Shown here: one piece after another, positions 1-10,073 of the stretch
Numbering within the stretch: position 1 is the first letter of the stretch
Layout: each line of letters begins with the position of its first letter
DNA from: Zygotorulaspora mrakii
Lineage: Eukaryota; Ascomycota; Saccharomycetes; Saccharomycetales; Saccharomycetaceae
Assembly (NCBI RefSeq): GCF_013402915.1
Contig: NC_050724.1
Coordinates: 124,001-188,000 of the forward strand
Length of the DNA stretch: 64,000 nucleotides
Reading direction: 5' to 3'
Program-made: the position numbers and the translations under genes
The notes under the pieces: model-generated
Told to the model about the DNA's origin: nothing
Seen by the model: only the letters and a program-made list of their open reading frames with translations
Databases searched by the model: none

Positions 1-1211
1 AATACATAATGACAGTAGTCCAGGAAGACAGGGACGTTCCCTTAAGTAATGCATTTCATGTGGTAATTGCAAAGTGTTTTGTGAACCGTGGTCTTCTGGA
101 ACATTTGATGGAATATTACACTTGTGTGAGGAAGCAGGGTTCAAAAAGGCTCCGTTTGCGAGTTGGCCACATTCGGCAACTGCTGGACTGCGCCCTGAGA
201 AGCTATCCAATTCTTGCTGAAGAGATGACCAATGAGCTCAAGATATTATTGAATAAAGGAAAATACCTTCGTCGATTGCCTCGCTTAAAACTACTACTCT
301 TGGAGATTGATAGACTGAGAACCCAATCTATGGGTAAATATTATGCATATAGGACCAGGGTACCCAAGCTCGAGTATGAAAGGTTAGGGGTGCTTCGGTC
401 ACAAATCCTAAGTGGTGACGTTGCAGGTGCAAAATCAACTATTTTAGAAAACATACGACAAGGAATTACTCCACGCTTTGATTTTTATTTCCTGGCTTTG
501 CGAATGTGCCTGGACTCAGACATGCCTTCCTTAGCAAAGCTCCTTGATGATTCCTGTTCAGCTTCTTTCCACAAAATACCATTAAAAGTTCATATCACTT
601 GGCTCAGATATGAAATCATATCAAGGTACAAAAATGTACTCAACGGCACTGAGATGCTCTCATCAAATAAGATTCAGTCCTTAAAGGATCAGCTTGCGGA
701 ATTCAAAAGGAACCACGAGAGTTCCATGAATTTTCAGAACTATCTACAGCTTGCTCAGCTGTGTGTTTACATTCGAGATTATAGGCATGCATCAGCTTTA
801 CTCCTGGAGGCATATGGCCTAATTGATAAACAGAGCAGTCAACAATGGATAATGTATTATATGACTTCCCTGAAAGTTCACGCACGCTCGTATAAAATTG
901 CCGAATTCCAAGAGCTTTTGAAGGAGTGGAATACAAATCCAAACGCAAAATGGGTCACTCACAGTTGTATTCGTGAAATAAAATCTCTTTCAAGACTTTT
1001 GCATCGAAGAAAAGACAAATTAGATGTGAGCCTGAGAAGTGATCCTGACAGTTTTAAGAAAATCACAAGTGAAATCAATTTTTTGGTGGAAAAATACGTA
1101 AATTATAAATTCGAAGGACTTAATGTCATGCGAAAACTGACGTTTTTCATCAAAAGGTGGATTGAACAAGAGAGCGAAGATTCGTCAAGTTCCGCTAGAA
1201 AAAAACGATAA
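1..1211 (+). CDS. PET111: Pet111-like mitochondrial translation factor, C-terminal part (5' end outside window)
   Basis: The reading frame is open to the left edge, so the first visible ATG at position 9 is probably internal. About 400 residues are visible: a basic, helix-rich protein with no catalytic motif, as expected for the PPR-like mitochondrial translational activators. In S. cerevisiae Pet111 (about 800 residues) activates translation of the COX2 mRNA at the inner membrane. The assignment rests mainly on order: PET111 is next to COX7 and GFD1 in S. cerevisiae, and both follow here in matching relative orientation, with only PSH1 and AIM39 interleaved. I cannot confirm it residue by residue. 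Another mitochondrial RNA-binding factor is the alternative. The tail is basic and Ser-rich. Confidence 0.6.
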   Translation, partial: YIMTVVQEDRDVPLSNAFHVVIAKCFVNRGLLEHLMEYYTCVRKQGSKRLRLRVGHIRQLLDCALRSYPILAEEMTNELKILLNKGKYLRRLPRLKLLLLEIDRLRTQSMGKYYAYRTRVPKLEYERLGVLRSQILSGDVAGAKSTILENIRQGITPRFDFYFLALRMCLDSDMPSLAKLLDDSCSASFHKIPLKVHITWLRYEIISRYKNVLNGTEMLSSNKIQSLKDQLAEFKRNHESSMNFQNYLQLAQLCVYIRDYRHASALLLEAYGLIDKQSSQQWIMYYMTSLKVHARSYKIAEFQELLKEWNTNPNAKWVTHSCIREIKSLSRLLHRRKDKLDVSLRSDPDSFKKITSEINFLVEKYVNYKFEGLNVMRKLTFFIKRWIEQESEDSSSSARKKR

Positions 1212-1481
1212 GAAATGACCCTCAGAACATTAATAATTCCTCATAATAATCGGGGAAACTGTATATACTGCATAAACAACATATCGAGTCTTAAAGCACG
1301 TAAATTCTATCCAATCACCAGAAATTCTTGTTCCTCCTTTTTTAATGTACATCAAGTTTGGTGATTTAAGATGGCGGCGATACAAAAAAAAAAGATCAAG
1401 ATGAGACGGATTAAGAAAAAAGATGTTCGTTAGCAAGTCTGCCGACCAGTATACAGCATCTGTTCTAATTGATCGGCAATA

Positions 1482-2966
1482 ATGAGTGGGGCATTGCATA
1501 ATGGAGTCTCCGAGAGGAGCAAGAAGACAAAGGGCAAGATTCTGACGAGCATGTTGGATTCAATGGTGTGTTCCATATGTCATGATTATATGTTCGTACC
1601 CATGATGACACAATGTGGTCACAATTTTTGTTACAGCTGTATTACGAATTGGTTTGAAAGTAATACAACTGTAGAGCTTACTTGCCCACAATGCCGCTGC
1701 AGTATCGGTGAAGAGCCACATCTAAATAATACCTTACAACAACTGCTATTTGGCGTAGTTGATACACTGAACGAAAAGGAGAAAGAAAGCAAGACGCTCA
1801 ACAGTATATTAGGAGAGAAGAAAGCAGCCGATTCTTCATATAGATTTGATTTGAAATCTAATAATCTTTTCAATGGAGTTTTCAAGACCAGTGCACTAGG
1901 AGTCGTGGATGAAGATGATGATGGCATATTAAGGTGCAGCAACTGTCATTGGGAGTTGGAAGATGACGAAGATGAAGTTTGCCCACATTGTGGCTGTAGG
2001 ATACGAAGTCGGATGCGGTCAGGGAACGCAGGTCGAAATCTCGAAGTCGAGGAAGACGAGGAAGAAGAAGAGGAAGAGGAAGAAGAAGAAGAAGAAGAAG
2101 AAGAAGAACTTGCTGCTGCTCATAACGAAATAGATACTGAAATTTTGCAGGAGTTGCGTGACTCGATAGAGCATTACAAAAAGCAAGCAAGGTCAGTCAT
2201 TCAAGAGTACCGAAATGAAGAGCAACCATTATCAAGACAATTCGAACAAGACTTCCCTCATGTGGTGAAAATCGAGTCTGCTCCGGACCGCATGGTATAT
2301 TTGCCATCCTATAGCGTATACACTCAAAGCGATTTTACTCTTGCTGAAAATGATCGAGACAGACGAACAAGACTAATTCAAAGGATCGAATCAGGTGATA
2401 GCTTGGATATGAACCAGCTGCGACATGATAGTCCTGCGCAGAAGCCCAATCCTATAACAGGATACTACTCTGAGGGTGATTTCTCTGAAAGCGACTCGGA
2501 TGATGTAACTGAACGCAATTCTAATCATGATTTGGTAGACTTGGAAGCTGAAGATTCAAGAGAAGAGGAGGGTCAGGATAGTGACTTCTACGAGCATAAT
2601 GAAGAAGATGATGGATTTGTGACGGGAGATAGTTTAGATGATGCTGGGGGAGAGGAAGAGTATATTGAGGACGAAGATGAGAACGCGTATATCGACACCG
2701 ACGCTAGTGAAGGTACCTACGGGAATGACGAGCGAAACGGATTGAATGATGGTGCAGGCGATTATGATGAGAATGACGAAGATGATGACGATGATAATGA
2801 TCAAGACCTTTACGATCTTGTAGATAAAGGCACCGCATCAAAGAAGCGCAGACTTACAAGTACATCCGACGCCAACAGCGCAAATGAAGAGGAAGATGAA
2901 GAAATCACAATGCGTAATCCCCGAAGAAGATTCAAAATTGTTACTGATATCAGTGATGAAGAATAG
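1482..2966 (+). CDS. PSH1: RING E3 ubiquitin ligase, Psh1-like
   Basis: A C3HC4 RING finger lies at residues 30-71 (C30, C33, C45, H47, C50, C53, C68, C71). A second pair of CxxC motifs around residues 152-171 looks like a small zinc ribbon. It is followed by a long glutamate run near residues 190-210 and a very acidic C-terminal half. This layout matches S. cerevisiae Psh1, which ubiquitinates mislocalised centromeric histone Cse4 so that it is degraded. At 494 residues it is longer than Psh1 (about 406), the difference lying in acidic low-complexity sequence. In S. cerevisiae PSH1 (YOL054W) neighbours AIM39, which also lies close by here, with COX7 between. The start is the first ATG of the frame and leaves the RING complete. 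Confidence 0.88.
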   Translation: MSGALHNGVSERSKKTKGKILTSMLDSMVCSICHDYMFVPMMTQCGHNFCYSCITNWFESNTTVELTCPQCRCSIGEEPHLNNTLQQLLFGVVDTLNEKEKESKTLNSILGEKKAADSSYRFDLKSNNLFNGVFKTSALGVVDEDDDGILRCSNCHWELEDDEDEVCPHCGCRIRSRMRSGNAGRNLEVEEDEEEEEEEEEEEEEEEEELAAAHNEIDTEILQELRDSIEHYKKQARSVIQEYRNEEQPLSRQFEQDFPHVVKIESAPDRMVYLPSYSVYTQSDFTLAENDRDRRTRLIQRIESGDSLDMNQLRHDSPAQKPNPITGYYSEGDFSESDSDDVTERNSNHDLVDLEAEDSREEEGQDSDFYEHNEEDDGFVTGDSLDDAGGEEEYIEDEDENAYIDTDASEGTYGNDERNGLNDGAGDYDENDEDDDDDNDQDLYDLVDKGTASKKRRLTSTSDANSANEEEDEEITMRNPRRRFKIVTDISDEE

Positions 2967-3033
2967 TGCATTTAAGTATCGTTTTCAAACATTTCTGAGT
3001 TGTGTTGTGTATTTTTCAGAATTCTCGTCGCTG

Positions 3034-3038
3034 ATTGG
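3034..3038 (-). promoter_or_regulatory. CCAAT box upstream of COX7, candidate Hap2/3/4/5 site
   Basis: ATTGG on the + strand (CCAAT on the other) lies about 185 bases before the COX7 start. CCAAT boxes recruit the Hap complex to respiratory genes in this family. The link to COX7 is inferred from position; the motif is short and could be chance. Confidence 0.4.
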
Positions 3039-3220
3039 TTCGTTTGTCGTCTTGCAACTTGAAGGCGACGGGCGGCCTTACCGGTCTAGGAGAGAGAAAA
3101 ATAAAAATCTGCCGAGGGTTATCAAGGAACCTGATTAAAATAATCATACTTTAGTTGTCTGAACTTTCACTTCCTTATCAATAAGACAAGGTTTACCAAC
3201 AATTTATAAAACGCAACAAA

Positions 3221-3400
3221 ATGTCTAATAAGATCATTCAATTACAAAGATTATTTCAGGCTTCTCACAAGCCATTGTGGTGGAGACATCCAAGGTCTCC
3301 ATATTATTTGTACCCATTTTACGGTTTATTGACCGTTGCTGTTGTCACACCATTACTTTACATCCCAAATGCTGTCCTTGGTATCAAGGCTAAGAAATAG
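3221..3400 (+). CDS. COX7: Cytochrome c oxidase subunit VII
   Basis: A 59-residue protein with the hallmarks of yeast Cox7: a short matrix segment, the motif KPLWWRHPRS at residues 23-32, then a single membrane span ending in TPLLYIPN and a Lys-rich tail. Cox7 is a small inner-membrane subunit of complex IV. The length equals that of the S. cerevisiae protein to within a residue. ATG sits in a good yeast context (A-rich before it). It lies between PSH1 and AIM39, consistent with merging the PET111-COX7 and PSH1-AIM39 neighbourhoods of S. cerevisiae. Confidence 0.97.
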   Translation: MSNKIIQLQRLFQASHKPLWWRHPRSPYYLYPFYGLLTVAVVTPLLYIPNAVLGIKAKK

Positions 3401-3988
3401 ATTTCTAATTGATCAGGTTTGAGAAGTTGAAGATATTTTTGCTTCATTTTTTACTTATATTTTTATATTCAAGACAGTCTAATGTGGTATAATCCATAGG
3501 CGGTGGTGCTATCATTGGGCATGTATGGATAAAGGGTTGTATAACGCCCTCTAGGGCTAATATTATAATAAAGGAGGAAGTAGAGTGCGGAGGATCGAAT
3601 GATAGATCGAGAGCAACTATCAAGAAAATTTATACGAATCCTGGTTTTGACACATTTATTGCAAAAAAAAACTCATGAACTATATTTATATTTAACCGTA
3701 CGTGTACAAGCATATATGTATCTCAATAGCATTTCTGCATAATACTATACTCTGTTGAAACATCGCAAATAAAACTCTTTGACTTTCGAGTAAGGTGTGG
3801 TGATCTTGCTTCTAGCTACATATTTGAACTGCGATGATCGCCTAAGTTCGACATCTTCTATCGACGTAGCTATTAACACCGACCTTTTCTCAAAGGGGCA
3901 TCACTTGACTTGTTTTAAGAATGCGATTTATATTGAAAAACCAAGAAAAGTATATAGTTCAACAAGTAGGAAGAACGTGAAAAATTGG
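3401..3988. other. Intergenic, COX7 3' side and AIM39 5' side
   Basis: AT-rich spacer with COX7 3' sequence and the AIM39 leader. The AIM39 frame stays open back to a GTG at 3797 but has no ATG there. No RNA gene or repeat seen. Confidence 0.5.
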
Positions 3989-4999
3989 ATGCATTTTATG
4001 TTAAAGAGATTTCTGAGTGCATCGAACGTGGCTGTCAGCTGGAGATCCGATATAATACGTGCAGTCAACTTTAAACGGTCTTTCAGAAGTGTACCCGATG
4101 ACCCTAAATATGTGTTCTCGAAACCGCCAACCTCATCCAAGTTTCCAGATGATCCTCAAAACAAGGATGGCAAACATTTCTTTACACCGCCAAACTCCGC
4201 TAATGTGAAAGCAGATGCTTTCAGTGATGAAGTTACATCGATAGGTCAAGCAATAGCTTCCCAGCGACGTAAAAAAAGAAGGCAACTCATTTCCTTAATA
4301 TTATTCGGAACTATAGGAGGCATATTAGGATATAGTGTATGCTACAAAGCTATATATCTGAGAGAACAAAGTTTCATACCTTTGTTCCCTTCGTCGAGAA
4401 TTCGAAAGTTGAGCAATAAGGACAAAAGAAGGATCGCTATTAAGCAAGTAGAAGATGTCGCAAGGTTGAGAGTTTTAGAACAGCTTTCCCAGCATCCCAT
4501 GATAAAAGATGAGTATAGTGTTCCACTGCTGGACTCCAATACGCAGGAGACACCCAAGGTGCACAACTTTGAAATGTGGTGTGAAGATCAAGATCCTTGC
4601 GTTACGGGAATTGTAGTTGAACCAAACGACAGTAGAGCTTCGTCTCATGAATGGTATAAAGTCCCCTTTTTATTTAAATGGCGAATAACACATCGTCCTA
4701 TCAGTATATCCAGAACCGTGACTGATTTCTTGAATGGAATCGGACTGTCCTCTACGGATATTTTCCAAATCATTGCACCGGAAAATGTTTATGGCTCTTT
4801 TAAGTACGAGTTCCCAATCCAGGGAGATGACCACTCAATGCATATATGGTTTCTTGGAGAAATGGACTTAGGCAATGAATCCCTTGTAGTATTCAAAGGT
4901 AAATTTCATGTTGATGCTAAATTACAGCAAATAGACTTGCTGCGAAAAGAAAATAATAAATTAATCCGTTATATTCTATATAAAGATGATCGAAAATAA
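3989..4999 (+). CDS. AIM39: Mitochondrial membrane protein Aim39
   Basis: The 336-residue product starts with a basic, Ser/Arg-rich presequence typical of mitochondrial import, has one predicted membrane span (LISLILFGTIGGILGYSVCY, roughly 100 residues in) and a long soluble C-terminal domain. It matches S. cerevisiae Aim39 (395 residues), whose loss alters mitochondrial inheritance and whose molecular role is not known. The open frame extends upstream to 3797 without an ATG; the ATGs at 3989 and 3998 are the plausible starts, and the second begins an even cleaner presequence. It is convergent with GFD1, with the two stop codons only 7 bases apart. Confidence 0.85.
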   Translation: MHFMLKRFLSASNVAVSWRSDIIRAVNFKRSFRSVPDDPKYVFSKPPTSSKFPDDPQNKDGKHFFTPPNSANVKADAFSDEVTSIGQAIASQRRKKRRQLISLILFGTIGGILGYSVCYKAIYLREQSFIPLFPSSRIRKLSNKDKRRIAIKQVEDVARLRVLEQLSQHPMIKDEYSVPLLDSNTQETPKVHNFEMWCEDQDPCVTGIVVEPNDSRASSHEWYKVPFLFKWRITHRPISISRTVTDFLNGIGLSSTDIFQIIAPENVYGSFKYEFPIQGDDHSMHIWFLGEMDLGNESLVVFKGKFHVDAKLQQIDLLRKENNKLIRYILYKDDRK

Positions 5000-5006
5000 A
5001 TTTGCA

Positions 5007-5501
5007 TTAAACTTTCAAAGAATTATTCAGCTTTTCGATAATTTCATCTTCCTCATCTTCATCCCCCCAATCAAATTTTGCATCATCATTTAAGAATTCT
5101 TCCAGTAAGGCCTTCTGTTGTTTCTCATGTTGAGCTTTTTGGAGAATTTTCTTCTGATTTTCTATCTTTTTCTTCAGCACTTCTAGCTTGTCTTTACTAG
5201 CTTTATCAGCTTTCTCGTTTGATTCAGTAGCATTGTCGATTTTCTTGTTGTTGCCTTTCCTTGGAGATGCTGGCGTACTCTTGTCTATTTTCACATCTTT
5301 GACGCTAAAGACTAATCTCCCTTTTGGCTTTTCCTCATGAAAAGTCTTCTTCTCAGTTGATGTTTCAGTAACAGGAGCACTTGAGATTCTGTTCGTTCCA
5401 CTTTTCTTATTTTTGCCTGATGTAGGTTTCTTGCGTTGAGTCTTCTTTGAGTGTTCAACTGATCCACTTGGGGCATCAGCCCATATAGACGCCAAAACCA
5501 T
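5007..5501 (-). CDS. GFD1: mRNA export-associated coiled-coil protein Gfd1
   Basis: A 164-residue protein starting MVLASIWADAP, close to the distinctive first residues of S. cerevisiae Gfd1 (SIWADAP is shared). A Lys/Ser/Thr-rich disordered middle is followed by a C-terminal coiled coil (LEVLKKKIENQKKILQKAQH) and an acidic tail ending in LNNSLKV. Gfd1 works with Dbp5, Gle1 and Zds1 in mRNA export at the nuclear pore. In S. cerevisiae GFD1 (YMR255W) is next to COX7; here AIM39, from the sister track, sits between them. Confidence 0.93.
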   Translation of the reverse strand: MVLASIWADAPSGSVEHSKKTQRKKPTSGKNKKSGTNRISSAPVTETSTEKKTFHEEKPKGRLVFSVKDVKIDKSTPASPRKGNNKKIDNATESNEKADKASKDKLEVLKKKIENQKKILQKAQHEKQQKALLEEFLNDDAKFDWGDEDEEDEIIEKLNNSLKV

Positions 5502-6947
5502 CCAGTCAAAAAATCAAAGTGAGAACAAAAAACAGCCAGCTCAGAGGAATCCAGCTCCTGGTGCTGTTGTTAATTGCTTTTGTTCGTTTGTATCCTTATC
5601 TCCCATGTAGCATAGTTTCAATCTTTCATCTTTTTCAGAAAGTGCCAGTTTGCTTGGCGTAAAAAGGACAAACCTTCTCCCTACTTGAGATCCAAAGGTG
5701 GATGACAATCAACATCCTGCGGCAAGCTGCGTGTATATTATTTCTAATCAGGTATTATGGATCATGTTGCATTGTAGATTTCGAATTTACTGGACTATGT
5801 ATATATCTCGAATCTATAAGTGAATGATCAATCATCAACTTCCGAATTAAAATTTGTGTACCGATATATTCCTTCCAGTAGTGCAGCACACACACGACTC
5901 AGACTACATTCATAGTTTTTTCATTGTAATAAAACACCTGGACACTTTGCAACCCTATTGAACAATTCAATTGATACGTTACACGAGATGTATAGGCCAA
6001 ATTCTCAAAGTGCCGCTGCAGACCAATCGGCTTTAAAGCAAACATGCCTCTGAAAGAAGTTGTTAGAGTGTTTGCAATGATGCATAGGTGTCAACCAAAA
6101 TACAACAGGGGTGTGTCCTTTGACATTGTTTTTCGAAATGTTGAGATCACCAACTGCTAAAATTGTATTACTTCAATTTCCTCTTCCAAATATCATCTAC
6201 GACAGCAATTGAACGAGTATTGTAAGGCCAAGTAAAGACATTTTTTGTATATAAGGCTTCACAAGAGCAAGAATGATGCTTAAAAGGAATGGTTTATCGC
6301 GCACGGGAGAACACTTTGAAATATAACTAGCGGCGACGATAAAACAAGCAGCACTAAGATTTAAGTAATCTAAGACTTTTTGTAGCGCAATGAAGACCAA
6401 TTGGGCAAAGACCAACGAAACTACTTTGCTGTAATGGAGTAACATCTCGTTCTCTTATAGAGGAAGTTGTAAACTACACCACGATGAGACTTTGACTCCT
6501 TGCATTTGTAGGAAGTGTAAGTTCACTTGTAGCTTGCATTACTGAAGTGAAGCATAAGTACACATTCGAGTATTGATTGTTTGACGTAGTCTATACTCGC
6601 ACTATCGACACATACCAATCCAGTCCTTGTATGTAGATCTTTCAGAGCGCATCTGGTGCTTGCGTGTGTTGAAAGACTTTTGATCACTGGCCTGATAAGC
6701 ACTCACCTGATAAGCATTGGCTTTTGTTCATTAGAAAGATAGTCAATGTTTCCGGTCACTCGCGTTGGACTCATTGACTCCCAGTCATTGAAGCTGATCG
6801 GCCTCTTTTGCATGCTTGGAGGGGATAATTCCGCACCGGGAAAAAAATTGGAAGGCCGATATCAAAAGTTCAATAAAGATCTCAAAACTGAAAATCAATA
6901 CTTATGTGCTCGTGGTATTGCACTATTAATGACTAGATTGGAGCAGA
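5502..6947. other. 1.4-kb divergent promoter region, GFD1 / transporter
   Basis: Non-coding spacer between two divergent genes. Short open frames occur (for example 6746-6964 on +), but none has a recognisable product or good start context. No tRNA or repeat element found by eye. Confidence 0.5.
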
Positions 6948-8141
6948 ATGGATTCCGTTTCTAAAAATATGGATAGAGCGATTGCTGCTGAAGGCAGTAA
7001 TGAAGAGGAGTTTGATCTGTCTAGCGCTGATTCTTCCCTTGTGATAGCGACTGAAAGTAGGATACAAAGGATCTCCCGGGAATACCTCAAACCCAACATT
7101 GGGTTGGTTTTATTAGTTGTATCACAGTTTTTCAATTCTCTGATGGTGGTGTCTACCAAAGTCCTGGAGACTGACGAGGTTGGTGAAGACGAAGAACCCA
7201 TAAAACCGCTTCAGATCTTATTGGTGAGGATGGCGATAACTTACATCGGAACTTTGATTTACATGTACTGCAACAGATCGACTATCCAAAATGTACCGTT
7301 TGGCCCTTCCTCGATGCGTAAATGGCTGGTGCTTAGAGGAGTCACTGGGTTTTTTGGAGTTTTCGGAATGTACTTTTCGCTGTTGTATTTGAGCATAAGT
7401 GACGCAGTACTGATAACATTTCTGACACCAACAGTCACCGTAATATTAGCATGGGTTGTCTTACGGGAGAAGCTAACCCGAATGGAAATTGCCGGGTCCG
7501 TAGTCTCGCTGGCTGGTGTCGTGCTTATCGTCCGTCCATCGTTCTTATTTGGAACTATTGTGGAACCCAGCGGTGCTGTGGAAAGCGAAGATCCAAAACA
7601 AAGGTTGATTGCTACCATCGTTGCACTGATAGGAGTTCTTGGCGCCAGCGCAGTCTACATCATAATAAGATTTATCGGCAGCAAGGCACATGCGATATTA
7701 AGCGTTAGCTACTTTTCGATGATCGTAACCATTATATCTTTGTTCGGCATATTGCTCATACCATCGATGAGTTTTCAAGTCCCAAAGGATCCGAAACAGT
7801 GGCTGCTTTTCAGCAATCTAGGTGTGTGCGGCTTCGTATTTCAGCTCTTGTTGACGATGGGCATTCAAAAGGAGCGCGCGGGAAGAGGATCGCTCATGTC
7901 GTACACACAACTGATATATGCGGTTTTCTGGGACGTCTCTCTGTGGCACCACTGGCCCAGTTTCTGGAGCTGGCTCGGCATGATTGTTATTCTTACTACA
8001 ACCATTATCGTTGGCAAGTTCAAGCCAAAACAAGACACAAGGACTGCGGTTGTGCCATTACCCGATCAAGAAGTGGCATTGTCAGGTACAAATTACGAAC
8101 ACGAAGTTGAACACATTCCCTTAGATGAGATATCCAAATGA
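6948..8141 (+). CDS. EamA/DUF6-family membrane transporter, YMR253C type
   Basis: The 397-residue protein has about ten hydrophobic helices arranged as two EamA (DMT superfamily) halves. The first includes LRGVTGFFGVFGMYFSLLYL followed by SDAVLITFLTPTVTVILAW and LREKLTRMEIAGSVVSLAGV, typical of this family. N- and C-terminal ends are acidic and cytosolic-looking. It is the counterpart of S. cerevisiae YMR253C and its relative YPL264C, whose substrates are unknown. The MLO1 gene follows on the same strand, as in S. cerevisiae. The start was taken at the first ATG of the frame, which leaves the family core intact. Confidence 0.88.
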   Translation: MDSVSKNMDRAIAAEGSNEEEFDLSSADSSLVIATESRIQRISREYLKPNIGLVLLVVSQFFNSLMVVSTKVLETDEVGEDEEPIKPLQILLVRMAITYIGTLIYMYCNRSTIQNVPFGPSSMRKWLVLRGVTGFFGVFGMYFSLLYLSISDAVLITFLTPTVTVILAWVVLREKLTRMEIAGSVVSLAGVVLIVRPSFLFGTIVEPSGAVESEDPKQRLIATIVALIGVLGASAVYIIIRFIGSKAHAILSVSYFSMIVTIISLFGILLIPSMSFQVPKDPKQWLLFSNLGVCGFVFQLLLTMGIQKERAGRGSLMSYTQLIYAVFWDVSLWHHWPSFWSWLGMIVILTTTIIVGKFKPKQDTRTAVVPLPDQEVALSGTNYEHEVEHIPLDEISK

Positions 8142-8378
8142 GAAAACCCGTGTAAAAATGTTGAACTTTTATCTGTTGACTTTGCTTTATTTTTAAAGGG
8201 TAGGCGTAGATAAAGAGGCTCGAAGCGACTTTGGGAAAAAAACAAAAAAATTGGAGATGCGATATACTTATATAAGACAAAGGCACTCTACCAGTTGTCG
8301 AGAAAAACATGTCACATGCACATCGGCAGGTGCTTTGCGGTGTGAAACAAGTGCGTTATACCATAGTCCGATTATTAT

Positions 8379-8756
8379 ATGTTCGGGAGGGGATTACTAA
8401 GGAGAATCACTGAAAGAAAGCTCATTTCCAAGTCCTGGACCTCGTCGCTGCCGCAGCAGAATGTCTGGTCGCCGTACAAGAAATGGTACGAATTGAGCCT
8501 CCACGAGAAGCAGCTGTTTATCAGAACGTTTGTGGACAACTACAAGAGGCACTATCCGGGATCCAAGACAAACGTGTCGCTGCGAGGGCTGGCCACGGGC
8601 ATGGACGCCCACAGCGACTCTCCGTCGGTTTTTGGCGTGTTCTACAACGACATCTGGGGAACCGTGAGCAGACCCCCGAAGGCTGAGCTAGCCACGAGCA
8701 ATAAGCGCAACCGGTTCAACCACCCGAGCTTCTGCACCTTGCTGATAAAGAAGTAG
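8379..8756 (+). CDS. MLO1: Small mitochondrial protein Mlo1 (YMR252C)
   Basis: A 125-residue protein with a basic N-terminus (MFGRGLLRRITERKLISKSW) suitable for mitochondrial import, then a Tyr/Trp-rich region (WSPYKKWYELSLHEKQLFI). S. cerevisiae YMR252C is of similar size (134 residues), is mitochondrial and has no known function. The position between the YMR253C-type transporter and HOR7 is the same. The gene is visibly more GC-rich in third positions than the transporter before it. Confidence 0.82.
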   Translation: MFGRGLLRRITERKLISKSWTSSLPQQNVWSPYKKWYELSLHEKQLFIRTFVDNYKRHYPGSKTNVSLRGLATGMDAHSDSPSVFGVFYNDIWGTVSRPPKAELATSNKRNRFNHPSFCTLLIKK

Positions 8757-9076
8757 CACTAGATAACAGATACATACCGATACATACTAAGAGAACAAGA
8801 ACCAGGTCCCCCCTGGCTCGATGCAGAAATAGAAACGCTCTCCGGCGGTGAAAATTACTTTACCAATTTTTAAATTTTGAGAGTACATATAGTATATATT
8901 AGCAATCACAGACATCTCCGCGCACCTGTCCAGCACACCAGACAGCCGCCAAAACCCTGCGACACTTTTATAAATCCAGCATCAAATGTCAAAAATTTTG
9001 AAACGAACTCAAAGGAAATAGTGAAAAAAAGACCCCGACTTGTTTATTAGATACCATTTGATCAAGCGCCACCAGT
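8757..9076. other. Convergent intergenic region MLO1 / HOR7
   Basis: About 320 bases between two convergent genes, holding only 3' flanks. A stretch rich in A/T near 8860-8900 probably contains processing signals. No gene seen. Confidence 0.45.
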
Positions 9077-9256
9077 CTAGATCAAGAAAGCCAAAGCTCC
9101 GGCTGCGGCTGCACCGACGATACCGGCATTCAGAACGTTGTTAGAACCACCTAGAGGGGCAGCCGCGTTGGACGACGAGTTGGAGCTGTTGGCAGATTGA
9201 GCTTGGGCAAAGCCAGTCAAGGCGACAGCGGAAATGATGACTTTAGAAAATTGCAT
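9077..9256 (-). CDS. HOR7: Small stress-induced secreted/membrane protein, Hor7/Ddr2 family
   Basis: A 59-residue protein: signal sequence MQFSKVIISAVALTGFAQAQ, a Ser/Asn-rich middle (NSSNSSSNAA) and a C-terminal hydrophobic segment ending AAAAGALAFLI. Size and layout are those of S. cerevisiae Hor7 (59 residues) and its duplicate Ddr2, which are induced by osmotic, heat and DNA-damage stress and whose function is unknown. It lies between MLO1 and GAD1, as HOR7 does in S. cerevisiae; DDR2 sits beside SPE2, and SPE2 is also near here. So this is the single ancestor-like copy of the pair. Three STREs and a TATA box lie upstream. Confidence 0.93.
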   Translation of the reverse strand: MQFSKVIISAVALTGFAQAQSANSSNSSSNAAAPLGGSNNVLNAGIVGAAAAGALAFLI

Positions 9257-10073
9257 TTTTTATCTTAATCTGTTGTGGGAGTTTTCGTTGAACTAATATG
9301 CTCTTCTGACTTGCTTCTCCAGACCGGGATCCAAAGTTTCATCGAACATTTTCGACTTTGAATGTGCTTTATATACCTTTAATTTACTGTCAAATGACCT
9401 GCAATTTGCTTAGCCCCCCTTTTCTCTCTATTTCTCACCAGCCCCCTGATGCTATCTGGATTTGCAACTATATGACGAAAACAGTGATGCACCGCCTAAT
9501 CGGGACGTATCCCGTCAAAAAGGGGGAAACCGGCCTAGCCCTCCGAGCCTCTCCGCGCTTCGTGCGGGGCCACGCCAAGTGGGGCGAGGACCAGATGGCG
9601 ATGAGCAGAGGAGGGGCTGCAGGCGGGTTTCGGATTTGTCGGGACTTTCCACTTTCGCATACTAAATTTAGAAACTCTCGCCGCCAAAGCAATAATTTCA
9701 GGGGAGCAACCAGGACCGAAACTTCTCGGACATTGGCGAAACCCAGCGGAATCGGCACGCGGACGGCTGGCAAGACGCAGAACACTGCTAAATTGCAGGG
9801 ACAGCAGAAGCAAAAAGAAACGCCGTGCGGTTGCATTGGGATATTACATCTCCAAATGCGGAAAGGTGTTTCCAGAACGTTCCATTTGCGGTTGCGCCTG
9901 GCTGATTACGTTCACCGCCGCTCGGGCTTAGCTTTTTGCCATCATGATATTCTGTTCTGTTGTGTTATGTATGTATGTATGTAAGTGGTAACGTAATTGA
10001 GGTCTGATTGGGATTGCCCTGCAGGTTCGACCGTGCTCGTTGGGAACGATCGGCGCCTACGTACGTCATTTTC
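9257..10073. other. Intergenic, HOR7 promoter and GAD1 3' flank
   Basis: HOR7 upstream region, becoming GC-rich from about 9520 onward. A short (ATGT)n tract lies at 9966-9982. Open frames here are overlapping and unrecognised, which fits GC-rich non-coding DNA. Confidence 0.45.
9368..9525 (-). promoter_or_regulatory. HOR7 promoter: TATA box and three STREs
   Basis: Reading on the minus strand, a TATATAAAG-type TATA box lies near 9368-9376. Stress response elements (CCCCT or AGGGG) are at 9416-9420, 9443-9447 and 9521-9525. STREs bind Msn2/Msn4, which drive HOR7 and DDR2 in S. cerevisiae. Sites are seen; regulation is inferred. Confidence 0.65.

Noticed and set aside
6746..6964. 72-codon frame just before the YMR253C-type transporter
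   Set aside because: Overlaps the transporter start in another phase and has no supporting features.
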